Below, piece by piece: positions 37,233 through 45,812 of a DNA stretch of 64,000 bases. The first letter of the stretch is position 1. Every line of letters starts with the position of its first letter. The notes below the pieces were generated by a model that ran no database searches, was not told the origin of the DNA, and was given only the letters and a program-made list of their open reading frames with translations. Location: contig LR990730.1 of NCBI GenBank assembly GCA_905142475.1, positions 4,588,001 through 4,652,000 of the forward strand, given 5' to 3'. The position numbers and the translations under genes were made by a program. This DNA comes from Xanthomonas hydrangeae (GTDB lineage Bacteria > Pseudomonadota > Gammaproteobacteria > Xanthomonadales > Xanthomonadaceae).

Positions 37233-37575
37233 CGCACAAGCATCCACCTCCTCGATGCATCCGTCGGCGGCTGCCGCTGCGCTCTGCGAGTTCGCCTCCA
37301 TGGGGATATCGCAGCACGCATCGGCATGATGCCGGGCCAGGCTCCACCGCGCGTAGAGGTACCGATTGACAAGTCGTCCCTTAGCTGGAGATACACGTGG
37401 TCGCCGTTGACTCGCCATCGACCTGCGCGAGCGCGTCCACAAACAGTGGACAATGCGGGCGACAAACACTGCGGGGCACGTGACACCGGCAACGCTAGGC
37501 AGCTATGACCATGCGCTGCCGATGATAAAACTGCCAAAGCGCGGCTAATTTTCCAACAATTTTTCCAAGGCAACG

Positions 37576-37610
37576 AAAAAGGCACTTCGACTCGCGTCAA
37601 GTGCCTTTTT
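37576..37610 (+). terminator. Terminator at the edge of the backbone block
   Basis: AAAAAGGCACTT (37576-37587) pairs perfectly with AAGTGCCTTTTT (37599-37610), an 11-nt loop between, with T run. It is the only structure seen in 37233-37611; no gene is supported there. It lies just before the putative island end. Confidence 0.8.
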
Positions 37611-37611
37611 T

Positions 37612-37626
37612 ATTGGTGGCCCACCA
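37612..37626. other. Putative left attachment site of the island
   Basis: TTGGTGGCCCACCA at 37613-37626 differs by one inserted G from TTGGTGGGCCCACCA at 52598-52612, where it forms the CCA end of a tRNA fragment next to the integrase gene. The pair brackets the P4-like gene set. The match is short, so the assignment is tentative. From 37627 to 37799 the sequence is AT-rich and shows no gene. Confidence 0.4.
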
Positions 37627-37799
37627 TCAACCGTAAAATTTACTTAAACTATTGAATTTGAAGTATTTTATATCCTACTATCATCTTAGATACCGCCAAA
37701 GTTACCGCCTTGATCTCTCGGTATTGTCTATTCCTGCAGATTGGCTGTGCAGACATCTTGTGGCTTGTGTCACCGTCGGCAGCAGGTGAGGTCTGAACG

Positions 37800-38507
37800 C
37801 TATATCTGAGTACTTCCGGCTGAGGCTGGAGGTGTTAAGGCACTCCACATCGCTGCCTGTTGCTCCTCATAAGCAGTGTCAAGACGAATACGCTCTGAGA
37901 GCTTTTCCTCGAGCCACGCCACCGTACTGCTCTCTGGATCAATCATTGGATCAAGCCCTACGTGCTTGCGCAGATCCATAGAAGCAGCAGCTGCGTGTAG
38001 GCCAAGCTCTGCGTATTTCCGCTGACGGTCGGCGAAGTACCGATCATCATCTAAGTTGTCCGCCATGAATTCGAGATATCGCTGGATGTTTTCTAGTTTG
38101 CGCGGAACAGAGTGCACCTGATCAAGTAGCGCCCCAGGAAGAGCCATCCAAACAACTTCAATATCCGCATAGTCGAGCGAAGGCGAAGCGACTTGAATGG
38201 CTAGCCGTCCATCTAGGCCGACCTGTCCTCGATACGTGCCGTCGTCACCCGCGACATCGGCGCAAGCCGCAGTGAACCGCTCCAAGATTCCTGAAATTGT
38301 GACCGCCAGATAGAGCGAGTCAGCGGAGCGCTGTTGCTCACGAACTGAGCGCTCTCTACTAGCGACGAGATGTGCGCCTATCCATACTCCCCCCAAGGAG
38401 CCTGCGAGCGTGCCCACCAGCTGCAGGACAGGTCCCCATCCCGGAGTTGTGGAGGTGGCAACTTGGGCAGCTGTGCTGGCAGCTGCCAGCAAATTCGCGT
38501 GGACCAT
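37800..38507 (-). CDS. Hypothetical protein with one membrane helix
   Basis: The 235-residue protein has an N-terminal hydrophobic stretch (LQLVGTLAGSLGGVWIGAHL) followed by a long, charged, helical region with RERSVREQQRSADSLYLAV. This resembles the many one-helix proteins found in genomic islands, but no family is recognised. It is the first gene inside the putative left end of the island and is on the minus strand, divergent from the immunity/toxin pair after a 770-base gap. Confidence 0.65.
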   Translation of the reverse strand: MVHANLLAAASTAAQVATSTTPGWGPVLQLVGTLAGSLGGVWIGAHLVASRERSVREQQRSADSLYLAVTISGILERFTAACADVAGDDGTYRGQVGLDGRLAIQVASPSLDYADIEVVWMALPGALLDQVHSVPRKLENIQRYLEFMADNLDDDRYFADRQRKYAELGLHAAAASMDLRKHVGLDPMIDPESSTVAWLEEKLSERIRLDTAYEEQQAAMWSALTPPASAGSTQI

Positions 38508-38604
38508 AGCGATGGCATGTCTTCTGATTTGATAGCAGATAGAAGCCCGCCGGACTTCGTTGCGTCAAGTCCCAGAATAGGCATTTCACCACAGACCAGA
38601 TCCC

Positions 38605-38667
38605 GGCGCGCGCAATCGTCGCCCCGCCACGCCTGCGCGCTTCGTATGGTGCTTTCGCTGCACCACC
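38605..38667 (-). repeat. Dispersed repeat, copy A (shared with 62778-62839)
   Basis: Read on the minus strand this carries GCAGGCGTGGCGGGGCGACG and neighbouring bases, matching copy B at 62778-62839 over about 62 bases with a few changes (39-base core with two mismatches). Weaker similarity, including GGGATCCGCAGG, extends to about 38740. Each copy lies upstream of an Imm11-like gene, in opposite orientations. Confidence 0.7.
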
Positions 38668-39042
38668 TGCATGCACGCAGACGCAACCGCAGCAACGCTA
38701 TGGGTGGCACGCCAGGGGTGACGATATGCCTGCGGATCCCCGCACCAGCTAGCCGTGCGGAACGCTAGACCCAGCCAGCAAATGGATGCCAGATAGGTAG
38801 CAGCCTGGCAGCCCCGAAAACCGCCGTCCAAGCACGTCCGATAAGAAAAACCCTCTCTACTTGCTGGGTTTGAGCAACGCTATGAATAGAGGATCAGTAT
38901 CACCATTGCGGTAACGCATGCTCTAACCCAACCAGACGGGCTGAGCTGTGGTGAGATCCCCAGCTGCCTTGTGCTGTGGCCATCTCCAACGGCCGGCACC
39001 TTCCCGTCGCTTGAGCCGTATCTCTGACATGCAGCGTTGGCG

Positions 39043-39152
39043 GGTAACACAGGTAACTCCTGTAACCGGCAGACCGAATTCCTTCGATATCAAAGAGCTA
39101 CGCTCGCGACCCGCACCCCAGCCGCCTGGTAACAGGCCGTAACGTGGGTAAC
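39043..39152. repeat. Cluster of six GTAAC motifs (iteron-like)
   Basis: GTAAC occurs at 39044, 39053, 39062, 39129, 39139 and 39148 (within one base), mostly as GGTAAC, grouped three and three. A matching cluster of five GTTAC lies at 51098-51198 near the other end of the island. Spacing of 9-10 bases in each trio resembles binding sites for a replication or partition protein. Confidence 0.55.
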
Positions 39153-39278
39153 GGGGCGCCAGGGGTGGAGGTCTCCCTAGCGCATGCTCGGCCACCTGCC
39201 TTACAGACATGCCGCCCATTGCCATAGAATCCCAGAAACCAAAGGAATCAGCCGCGATCTGCGGCGCACCCGTCCACG

Positions 39279-39941
39279 ATGGAAATCACCATGAACGATG
39301 AGGCAGCAATCCCCGTCACTGTCGCGACCGACGCCCACCTGGGAGAATTTTTTGTCCTCCGGCCAACCTTCCGGGGCAATGGTCAAAGCGCTGGCTTGAA
39401 GATTGCCAACGAAGAACTGCTTCTGCCCCCTGGCATGAACACCATGGATCCACCCAATGGTGATCCAAACCAGTATCCGGTGAGGCCGCACCTAGTGCAG
39501 TTGCCGGGACAGCAAGAGATGCCGCGTGATTTCGAGAAGCTGGCGGGCATCTGGATCGTTTCGGAAGCATTGAAGCGGGTGTTCGACGCCGTCGACCCGG
39601 AAGGCTTCGCCTTTGCGGCTTGCGACTTCACCCTTGCCGACGGCACGCAGGGTCCTCAGTACTACCTCTGCAGCGTGACGCGTTGGCTTGATGCGATTGA
39701 CGAGAGTGAATCGCGGGTCCAGATCGAGATCGAACACGATTACGAGACCGGGCAAGATCTTAACTTCTACAGCGTATCCGGCGGTGCAAGCCTTGTATTC
39801 AAGCGCGAGGTCGTTGGTAACGCCCACATCTTCCGTCAGTCACGCCTAGGAACTGAGGCCATTTGTGACCGCGTTCTGTTCGATGCCTTGAGCGCAGCCC
39901 AACTTAGTGGCCCGTCGCTGCGAGACGCCGCAGACCTCTGA
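39279..39941 (+). CDS. Imm11-like (DUF1629) putative immunity protein, locus 1
   Basis: The 220-residue protein has the pattern of Imm11/DUF1629 proteins: GEFFVLRPTFRGNG at the start, GIWIVSEALKRVFDAVDPEGFAF in the middle, and a C-terminal LVFKREVVGNAHIFR ... ICDRVLFDAL. It has no signal peptide and should be cytoplasmic. It precedes the AHH-type toxin gene by 44 bases, the usual order for immunity and toxin in this secretion class. ATG 39279 is used; ATG 39291 is an equally good start. A clear paralogue is encoded at 63024-63695, again before an AHH toxin. Confidence 0.78.
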   Translation: MEITMNDEAAIPVTVATDAHLGEFFVLRPTFRGNGQSAGLKIANEELLLPPGMNTMDPPNGDPNQYPVRPHLVQLPGQQEMPRDFEKLAGIWIVSEALKRVFDAVDPEGFAFAACDFTLADGTQGPQYYLCSVTRWLDAIDESESRVQIEIEHDYETGQDLNFYSVSGGASLVFKREVVGNAHIFRQSRLGTEAICDRVLFDALSAAQLSGPSLRDAADL

Positions 39942-39985
39942 CGCGTCAAACCCTCGATACGGATTTCTGAGCGGGAGTTGCACCG

Positions 39986-42820
39986 ATGGCTGATACACCG
40001 GCTTTCCAAGGGCACCATGTCATTGAGCAAGCGGCTTTCAGTGAAAGCCGCTTGCTGCAGTCGCTTTCCAGAAGCGGCCTGTTCGAGCTGCATGGCCCAC
40101 GCAACATCCTCAATCTTCCTGCGGACCAAGCACTGGCCGCGAGGATGGGTTTGTCACCTCACCCCGGTGGACCGCTTGGGGCGTACTCAGAGGAACTTGC
40201 GAATCGGCTTGAAAGATTGGAACTGTCCCCCGACGGGCAAGCAACGCTGCGCGGCGATCAAGCCGCAGCACAGCGCATCGCGGCTAGAGTCAACGGCCTG
40301 ACCGACACACTCAAGGTGGGCTTGATCAATGGCGACCTTGTAAGCAACACGCCGCAGGGCATGACCCCTCAGCAGGCGAACGCAAAGATCCGGGCTTTCC
40401 ATGGCGATCTTGCGGCTTACCAACAAAGTCATGCTGGGCAGATTACCGATGTGGGAAAGATGGCCGCAGCAGAGGCGCGCTGGGCCGGCGTGACGCGGTC
40501 CGAAGGCAATGTCCAACTTGCGTTGGACGCGATCGATCAGCCGGGAACATCCACCCTCAGTGATAGATGGGGCGGCCGGCAATCACTGGGCGAGGCAGTT
40601 GCTGAAGCGAACCAAGCCGGGCGCCTGCCAATCACACAGCCAATGGAGGCGCGTCTGCGCCTCACCTTTCCTCAAGAAATGCCACCGATCCTGGCACGGC
40701 CACCGACTGCGCCCCGGATGCCCGGCGTCCCAGGCGAAGGCGGCATCGTCGCCGGTGAAGGGCTTGTTGCTGCAGAAGCGGCTGGAGCGCGCGGGCTTTC
40801 TGGTGCTCGTGTCGCGGGTGCGGCCGGCGTAGCGCTGATGGCCTACGACTTCGCCGTGACCGGCCACCGCGTTGTCCAGCTAAGTACGCAGGGCAACGAT
40901 ACCGGCGCCGAGTCGGCAGCCACGCACTTCGTTGGTCGCAATGCAGGCGGCATCGCAGGCGGCTTCCTGCTCGGTGCAGGCTACGGTGCCGTCACAGGAT
41001 CGTGGACGGGGCCTGGCGCGCTGGCTACGGGCTTGGTTGGTGGCGTGGCGGGCGCCTACCTTGGCGAACGTTGGGCCGAGAGGCAGGACATCAGCCGGAT
41101 ATATACACAGCCAGACCGCAGTGGCAACGAGTGGACACGCAACCCAGAGGATCCACAGGGTACGTGGACGCGCACAGTGAGCGCACCAATGCCAAACGGC
41201 GGTTTTCAGGAAACGCGGCTGGTTGCTGCTGGCCGCCTTGCCGATGAGCTGAATTACCGCGCGGCTAACGACTCGTATTCACTCGGGCTGGCAAATCCAC
41301 CGAAGCCGCAGGATCCATATCGCCTGGACGCCAAAGCCGAAACGCATCCGCCACGCGAACCGTTTGAAACGGGCCGCGACTACGTGCGCGATGCGCAGAC
41401 GGGCGGGTGGCAGCTTGAAATCAGGGAAAACATTGACGGCAAGATACCAATCACGCGTAACGCGCCGGTCAGTGCGGAGCGTGCGAGTGGCTTGGAGCAG
41501 CAGTCGCAGACAATCATCGCGCAGAACGCGGCCAATACGCCGGAAGCAACTGCGGCCCGCTACCAGATCGCCTACAACCAGTTCGGCTGGAATGAGTTCA
41601 CCAATCGCGAACCGGTGCCGCAAGCCATTACGAACGCGCGTACGCAACCGCAGCCCTTACAGGCTTCTGACGGTAACTCCTATACCCGCGACGCCAGCGG
41701 CGAATGGACCACTCCCGGCACGATTTATGGCATCAATGCGGCCACCGGCAACACGCGCGAGGAATTGAACCGCACGTGGCAGAGCCAACAGGCCGGGCTT
41801 CAAGACATGGCGTCCATGGCGGAGGTCGCCCGCACCAATCCCACGCCGACGCAGAGCGACTTGCACAGCCAGGTGGCTGGGATGTACGCCCGCGCTGGCA
41901 TTACGCGCACTGACGCCCAGATCGATGCAGCCACGGCGGCAGTTGCACAAGACCATGCGCGCGACACAGGCAAGCAGATGCCCTTCTTCCTGCAGCTGCA
42001 GAAAGATGGCTCGATCGCCACGGTGGTTGGCCAGAACGACGACCGCATGGAGATCAGGGCGACCACGACGGCAGCAGAGATCTCGCAGGCAGAACGGCAG
42101 CAGGCTATGCCTGCCAATGTCCCCCAGCCCAATCCCCCTGCGCAGGCGCCTCAGACGCAGCAGCCTGCAGCACTGACCCCGCACCCCCCATCACCCAGCG
42201 CGCCGTCGCCGCAGACAGCGCCAGGACGGTCGTCTGCGCTGGACGACGATCACGTGCAAGGTCGTGCAGCGCCCACGAGCACGACCACTGCACAGGTCAG
42301 CGCGCCGGGAATGCAGATAGGTGCGCGTTCTGTTGAATCGCAAGATCCTCGTGAAGACGAGCAGCCATCTGTGAATCATCAGAGCGCCGCCGGTCCGAAG
42401 CCACAAGATGCTGCATTGGTGGAGCAGTTACGCTCTTCCATCGCAAGGCTCGATGAAAGCGCCAACAAACCGTGGGATGAGCGCAGCGATCGCTTAGTTG
42501 CGAGCGCCTACAAAATAGCCGTGGAGGCGGGATTCAGGCCCGGCGACAAGGTGGACGTGGCACTGAACGTCCCGACCGACAAGCTTCCGGGCGGGGTGAC
42601 GATGTTCGTGATGCGCTCAGGCCCGGGCGCGTCCCCGGATCCGTATGCCAACCGGGCGCATATGCCAACCAGCGAGGCGCTAGCGGCAGCTCCAGAACAA
42701 CAATACCTAGCCGCGAGTCAGACCCGTGATACCCAGGAACAGGTGCGGATGCAGGAGCTTGCACAAGCGCGTGATCACAATCCCGAAGATCAGAGCAGGA
42801 GTGGCCCAAGGATTTCTTGA
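39986..42820 (+). CDS. Putative type IV-secreted toxin: N-terminal AHH-like nuclease, C-terminal XVIPCD-like domain
   Basis: The 944-residue protein begins with GHHVIEQ (His10-His11), followed by RNILNLP (Asn40) and SPHPGGPLGAY (His59). This is the spacing of AHH nucleases of the HNH/EndoVII group. A Gly-rich segment (about 320-360) may span or disturb membranes. The middle is Gln/Ala-rich. The C-terminal 140 residues (about 805-944) resemble the Xanthomonadaceae XVIPCD secretion domain, with ALVEQLRSSIARLDE, KVDVALNVP and DPYANRAHMPTSEAL, then a Gln-rich tail. Such proteins are delivered into rival bacteria by the VirB/VirD4-like T4SS, which is not in this window. The start follows GGAG. Confidence 0.75.
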   Translation: MADTPAFQGHHVIEQAAFSESRLLQSLSRSGLFELHGPRNILNLPADQALAARMGLSPHPGGPLGAYSEELANRLERLELSPDGQATLRGDQAAAQRIAARVNGLTDTLKVGLINGDLVSNTPQGMTPQQANAKIRAFHGDLAAYQQSHAGQITDVGKMAAAEARWAGVTRSEGNVQLALDAIDQPGTSTLSDRWGGRQSLGEAVAEANQAGRLPITQPMEARLRLTFPQEMPPILARPPTAPRMPGVPGEGGIVAGEGLVAAEAAGARGLSGARVAGAAGVALMAYDFAVTGHRVVQLSTQGNDTGAESAATHFVGRNAGGIAGGFLLGAGYGAVTGSWTGPGALATGLVGGVAGAYLGERWAERQDISRIYTQPDRSGNEWTRNPEDPQGTWTRTVSAPMPNGGFQETRLVAAGRLADELNYRAANDSYSLGLANPPKPQDPYRLDAKAETHPPREPFETGRDYVRDAQTGGWQLEIRENIDGKIPITRNAPVSAERASGLEQQSQTIIAQNAANTPEATAARYQIAYNQFGWNEFTNREPVPQAITNARTQPQPLQASDGNSYTRDASGEWTTPGTIYGINAATGNTREELNRTWQSQQAGLQDMASMAEVARTNPTPTQSDLHSQVAGMYARAGITRTDAQIDAATAAVAQDHARDTGKQMPFFLQLQKDGSIATVVGQNDDRMEIRATTTAAEISQAERQQAMPANVPQPNPPAQAPQTQQPAALTPHPPSPSAPSPQTAPGRSSALDDDHVQGRAAPTSTTTAQVSAPGMQIGARSVESQDPREDEQPSVNHQSAAGPKPQDAALVEQLRSSIARLDESANKPWDERSDRLVASAYKIAVEAGFRPGDKVDVALNVPTDKLPGGVTMFVMRSGPGASPDPYANRAHMPTSEALAAAPEQQYLAASQTRDTQEQVRMQELAQARDHNPEDQSRSGPRIS

Positions 42821-42918
42821 TCGACTCCAGCAGCTTGAAACATCTCACAATGGCTGCTTCATGCAGATAAACACAAAGGTGTTCATCGAACACTAACCAC
42901 GACTAGAGGATTACTGAA

Positions 42919-43242
42919 ATGACAAAAGATCAGCAGGAAGAGTTTTCGTTTCTACACCAGTTCTTCGATTCCATTAAGCGGCAAGCCGAAACTAATCAAC
43001 CCGGCGTTAGAGAAATTATTCCCGACATCTCTCAGACCTTTGCCAACGACCTACCTAACTTGCGGGATCGACTATCCCATGTGCTAGAAAGAGCGAATCC
43101 TGATTCTGCGTCAGCGGCTGTTATCCAGTCCGCCACGAAAGATGGATGGCGCAAGCCATCGGCTCTGGGCGCATGGGATCCTGCCTTGAAAGATGCCGGA
43201 CTGCGCCTCGGCGTTCCAGCTTGGGCATGGTTAAGTAATTAA
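42919..43242 (+). CDS. Hypothetical protein following the toxin gene
   Basis: A 107-residue soluble protein (SFLHQFFDSIKRQAETNQPG; RKPSALGAWDPALKDAGLRL) with GAGG eight bases before ATG 42919. It follows the toxin gene by 98 bases on the same strand and converges with the reverse transcriptase gene 10 bases away. No family is recognised. It could be an additional immunity or accessory protein of the toxin, but nothing in the sequence proves that. Confidence 0.55.
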   Translation: MTKDQQEEFSFLHQFFDSIKRQAETNQPGVREIIPDISQTFANDLPNLRDRLSHVLERANPDSASAAVIQSATKDGWRKPSALGAWDPALKDAGLRLGVPAWAWLSN

Positions 43243-43252
43243 TTGCATTCCA

Positions 43253-44224
43253 CTAGATGGGCGGCAGCAGCGCCAAACGGTTCTTCGCTCTATGCCCCTT
43301 CGCACGTGATAGGAACTTTGGATCAATCTGCGCGATGTGGTCCAAATGCCCTTGAAGACTGCGGATCTGTGGCGTGACGTCATCACCAGCTGTTGCCGAT
43401 CCAATAGCTTCATGCAACAGCTTTACTTTCTTGTGCTGACCTGCAGGCGCAGATATTTTGCCTCGGCGTATCAGCACGCCGGTGATCAACTTCTCTTTAT
43501 CTGCGTTGATGACGCGTGACTTCCGAAGGTTCATTGCAAGTCTTGCGCGCGCGATAAGACGCTGTGCCCAATGCAAATCCGATTCACAAGCACCTGGCAT
43601 TGTCACCACAATGTCGTCTACATAGACCGTCATTACGCCCCCACGGCTTACGACGCGCTCGTTGAGCGAGTCAAGCATATCTTTATGGCAATAGAATGCT
43701 AAAACTTCGCTATGAACGCCACCGGTAGGCAAATGCCGCCGTTCGAAGCAGCACAGACCGGCAAGAATCGCAGCGATATCCCGCGCGCAATGCATCTTCC
43801 GGAAAAAAAATTTCCAGACGTGGTGCACACTTGTGGAGGGGTAAAACTTGGAAATATCCAACTTCAGTGACGCATGCGGCGCAATGTGTTGCGCCGCATT
43901 TGAAATGAAAGACCTATCCCTTACACCAGAGTGCCTATAATCAGGTGAGGCGACACGCCTCAGAAGGGTTGCAATGCGTGCGTGGATCTTTCTAAGAGCT
44001 GGTCGCGCCTGTTGAACCGCACGACCGTTCTGGTTCCAGACGGTGTAACCGCCGCGCAGATTAGCCAATTCATCCAGCTCATCCTGAGTAATCTGCAAAG
44101 CTTTAGCAAGCTGACCAAGCCCCTTTAACCCATACAGACCACAGTCATGAAGCGCGTATTGCTTCTTTGGCTTTTCCAACCGAGGCTGACGCCGTCTTTT
44201 GGACTTCCTTATCGTCTTCGTCAT
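43253..44224 (-). CDS. Retron-type reverse transcriptase
   Basis: The 323-residue protein carries reverse transcriptase motifs in order: NAAQH (109-113, the retron NAXXH motif), LDISKFYPST with Asp123, LPTGG (165-169), the catalytic YVDD (201-204), and ITG (247-249, corresponding to the retron VTG motif). Length is typical of retron enzymes (about 300-330). It should reverse-transcribe a structured RNA into multicopy single-stranded DNA. Its start overlaps the 3' end of the HTH gene by 80 bases, implying coupling, and a candidate msr-msd RNA lies upstream. The catalytic residues appear intact. Confidence 0.9.
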   Translation of the reverse strand: MTKTIRKSKRRRQPRLEKPKKQYALHDCGLYGLKGLGQLAKALQITQDELDELANLRGGYTVWNQNGRAVQQARPALRKIHARIATLLRRVASPDYRHSGVRDRSFISNAAQHIAPHASLKLDISKFYPSTSVHHVWKFFFRKMHCARDIAAILAGLCCFERRHLPTGGVHSEVLAFYCHKDMLDSLNERVVSRGGVMTVYVDDIVVTMPGACESDLHWAQRLIARARLAMNLRKSRVINADKEKLITGVLIRRGKISAPAGQHKKVKLLHEAIGSATAGDDVTPQIRSLQGHLDHIAQIDPKFLSRAKGHRAKNRLALLPPI

Positions 44225-44498
44225 CGCTCATCACCCAAGCAAAGAAATCGAGAAGCCTCTCAGCATGGTCACGAGTCTTCCCATCTTGTTCCCCACTCTG
44301 CCTTTCCTTGAACAACAGAAATGTCGAAGCAGGCACATGAAAAATTTTTGAATATTCCTCTAACAGCTCTACTGAAACAGATTTCTTTCCGTGCTCGATC
44401 TCACTCAGATATGAGCTCGAAATTCCGAGCTTCTTCGCGAGATCCCCCTGCTTCATGCGATGAAACTCCCGCGTGAGTCGCAAGGCCCTATCGATCAT
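44145..44498 (-). CDS. XRE-family HTH protein, retron partner
   Basis: The 117-residue protein has a Cro/C1-type HTH (about 8-60): REFHRMKQGDLAKKLGISSS with SSYLSEIEHGKKSVSVELLE. A helical acidic C-terminus follows (AERLLDFFAWVMSDDEDD). It could repress its own operon or act as the effector or regulator of the retron. It begins 226 bases downstream of the candidate msr-msd RNA and overlaps the reverse transcriptase gene by 80 bases. HTH partners are known among retron classes; which class this is cannot be told here. Confidence 0.85.
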   Translation of the reverse strand: MIDRALRLTREFHRMKQGDLAKKLGISSSYLSEIEHGKKSVSVELLEEYSKIFHVPASTFLLFKERQSGEQDGKTRDHAERLLDFFAWVMSDDEDDKEVQKTASASVGKAKEAIRAS

Positions 44499-44723
44499 AA
44501 ATTTCTCCAGAAAATTAGAAAGAGAAGGTGTGCATCACATCATTTCAGCGATCAGCTTCCGAATTTCAACAAAAAGTCGAAATCCAAGCACAGCCCAACG
44601 GAAAACGTATTTACTCCGAAGAAGCTTTTTAACTGCACTGATAGAGCGGCGATGCCAGGTGTGCTGTCGGGTACTAATTTTCATTATCTGCTCCAGTTAC
44701 GCGTCGGGAGAATTCCCGAAGCG

Positions 44724-44938
44724 CCCTCGCTAACCGAGAGCCGGGGTCAGACAACGCACCTCACCTTCCTTCCAACGTGACGACGAGCCCCTCGCTCGTC
44801 GTCACCTATCCGGTCACGCCGCGCGTCGCTCATCGTCCCTCCGTTCCGTCGACGAGCCGGAAGACCGAATCGCCGCTGGGCTGGAGCGGTTAGAGGCAAT
44901 TGCCTCCACAGGCCTTGCGGCCCAACTGTTTGCGAGGG
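44724..44938 (-). ncRNA. Candidate retron msr-msd RNA
   Basis: Read on the minus strand, an a1 arm CCCTCGCAAAC (44938-44928) and an a2 arm GTTAGCGAGGG (44734-44724) are complementary at 10 of 11 positions. Inside, AG directly after a1 could hold the branching guanosine. Two short stem-loops follow (GGCC-GCAA-GGCC at 44922-44911 and GAGGCAA/TTGCCTC at 44906-44893), as in an msr. Further in is a perfect 12-bp hairpin GTGACGACGAGC / GCTCGTCGTCAC (44777-44805), a likely msd stem. The order, strand and distance from the HTH and reverse transcriptase genes match known retrons. Confidence 0.65.
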
Positions 44939-45020
44939 TATCTAAGCGACCCCTACCAGCACCTTGGAGAGAATCTTCGCACAAGCGAATTATTTTCGCA
45001 AATAGCGATAAAATTTATCG

Positions 45021-45737
45021 TTAAGCGACATTCAGCATCGAGCGGCGTAAGGGGCTTCTTGCTAGTGCCATATCTACGCCATCCAGTTCCAACTTCTGGG
45101 CACCGATTGCCTCGCCCACTAGCTCACCTACCGCGTCGCAGCGTGCGTTGATTTGTTGCCCGATACGATGAAGGAAATCGGCAAGTAATTGCTCGTCACT
45201 AGGCTGCATCCGCACCATGGTGGAAGACGATACTGCACACCGGTGCAGCTCGTATGCGACGGCCATCGTGTCGCCGGCCTTTGCCATTAGTGTGTCAAAC
45301 GCCTCGCGTGAAGCAACTTCCAACACTTCGTCGCGTAGGCCAATACCCCTCGCGGCAAGCTCCGCTACCTCCAGTTCCATGCCGTCCATTTGTGCGCGGA
45401 TCTCTTGATGCATGGCTGCGTATTCCTCCACCAACGTTAGCGCCGAGCGCTCAGCAGCACGCAGCTTCTGGACCTCGCGTGTCAATGTGCCATCGGCGTC
45501 GCGCAGCAGCCCGCGCCATAGTTGCTGCACAGTATCGGCTTCAACCTGGGCCGCGTCTCCTGCCCGAGACATCGTAGTCGCGCGGTCGGCCATCACTTTC
45601 TTGCGTGCGAGTGCTTCGCTCAGCGCCTGCGCTGCTGCTTCATAGCGCGCCCGCACATCACAGGGCGTGGAAGGCTTGGTGGCAGCTTCGTTGGCCTCAC
45701 TGGAAATATCTCGCGTTGTTGCTGTATTCGTGTTCAC
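45021..45737 (-). CDS. Hypothetical helical protein in the replication operon
   Basis: A 238-residue soluble, coiled-coil-like protein (RYEAAAQALSEALARKKVMA; EKxxAAERSALTLVEEY-like helices) with no recognised domain. Start is GTG 45737, with GGAG upstream. It is the last gene of a minus-strand operon that includes the helicase and primase-like genes. A role in the P4-like replication module is possible but not shown. Confidence 0.6.
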   Translation of the reverse strand: MNTNTATTRDISSEANEAATKPSTPCDVRARYEAAAQALSEALARKKVMADRATTMSRAGDAAQVEADTVQQLWRGLLRDADGTLTREVQKLRAAERSALTLVEEYAAMHQEIRAQMDGMELEVAELAARGIGLRDEVLEVASREAFDTLMAKAGDTMAVAYELHRCAVSSSTMVRMQPSDEQLLADFLHRIGQQINARCDAVGELVGEAIGAQKLELDGVDMALARSPLRRSMLNVA

Positions 45738-45812
45738 TTGGTCATGCTCCAGTTGGTAGGGCCACCACGCACTTTGGCGGCCCCCAGGGTGATGACACGC
45801 ACTACATGCAGC

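Noticed and set aside
44893..44906. The perfect palindrome GAGGCAATTGCCTC as an operator for the XRE protein
   Set aside because: It fits better as one stem-loop of the candidate msr; operator use cannot be excluded but has no separate support.
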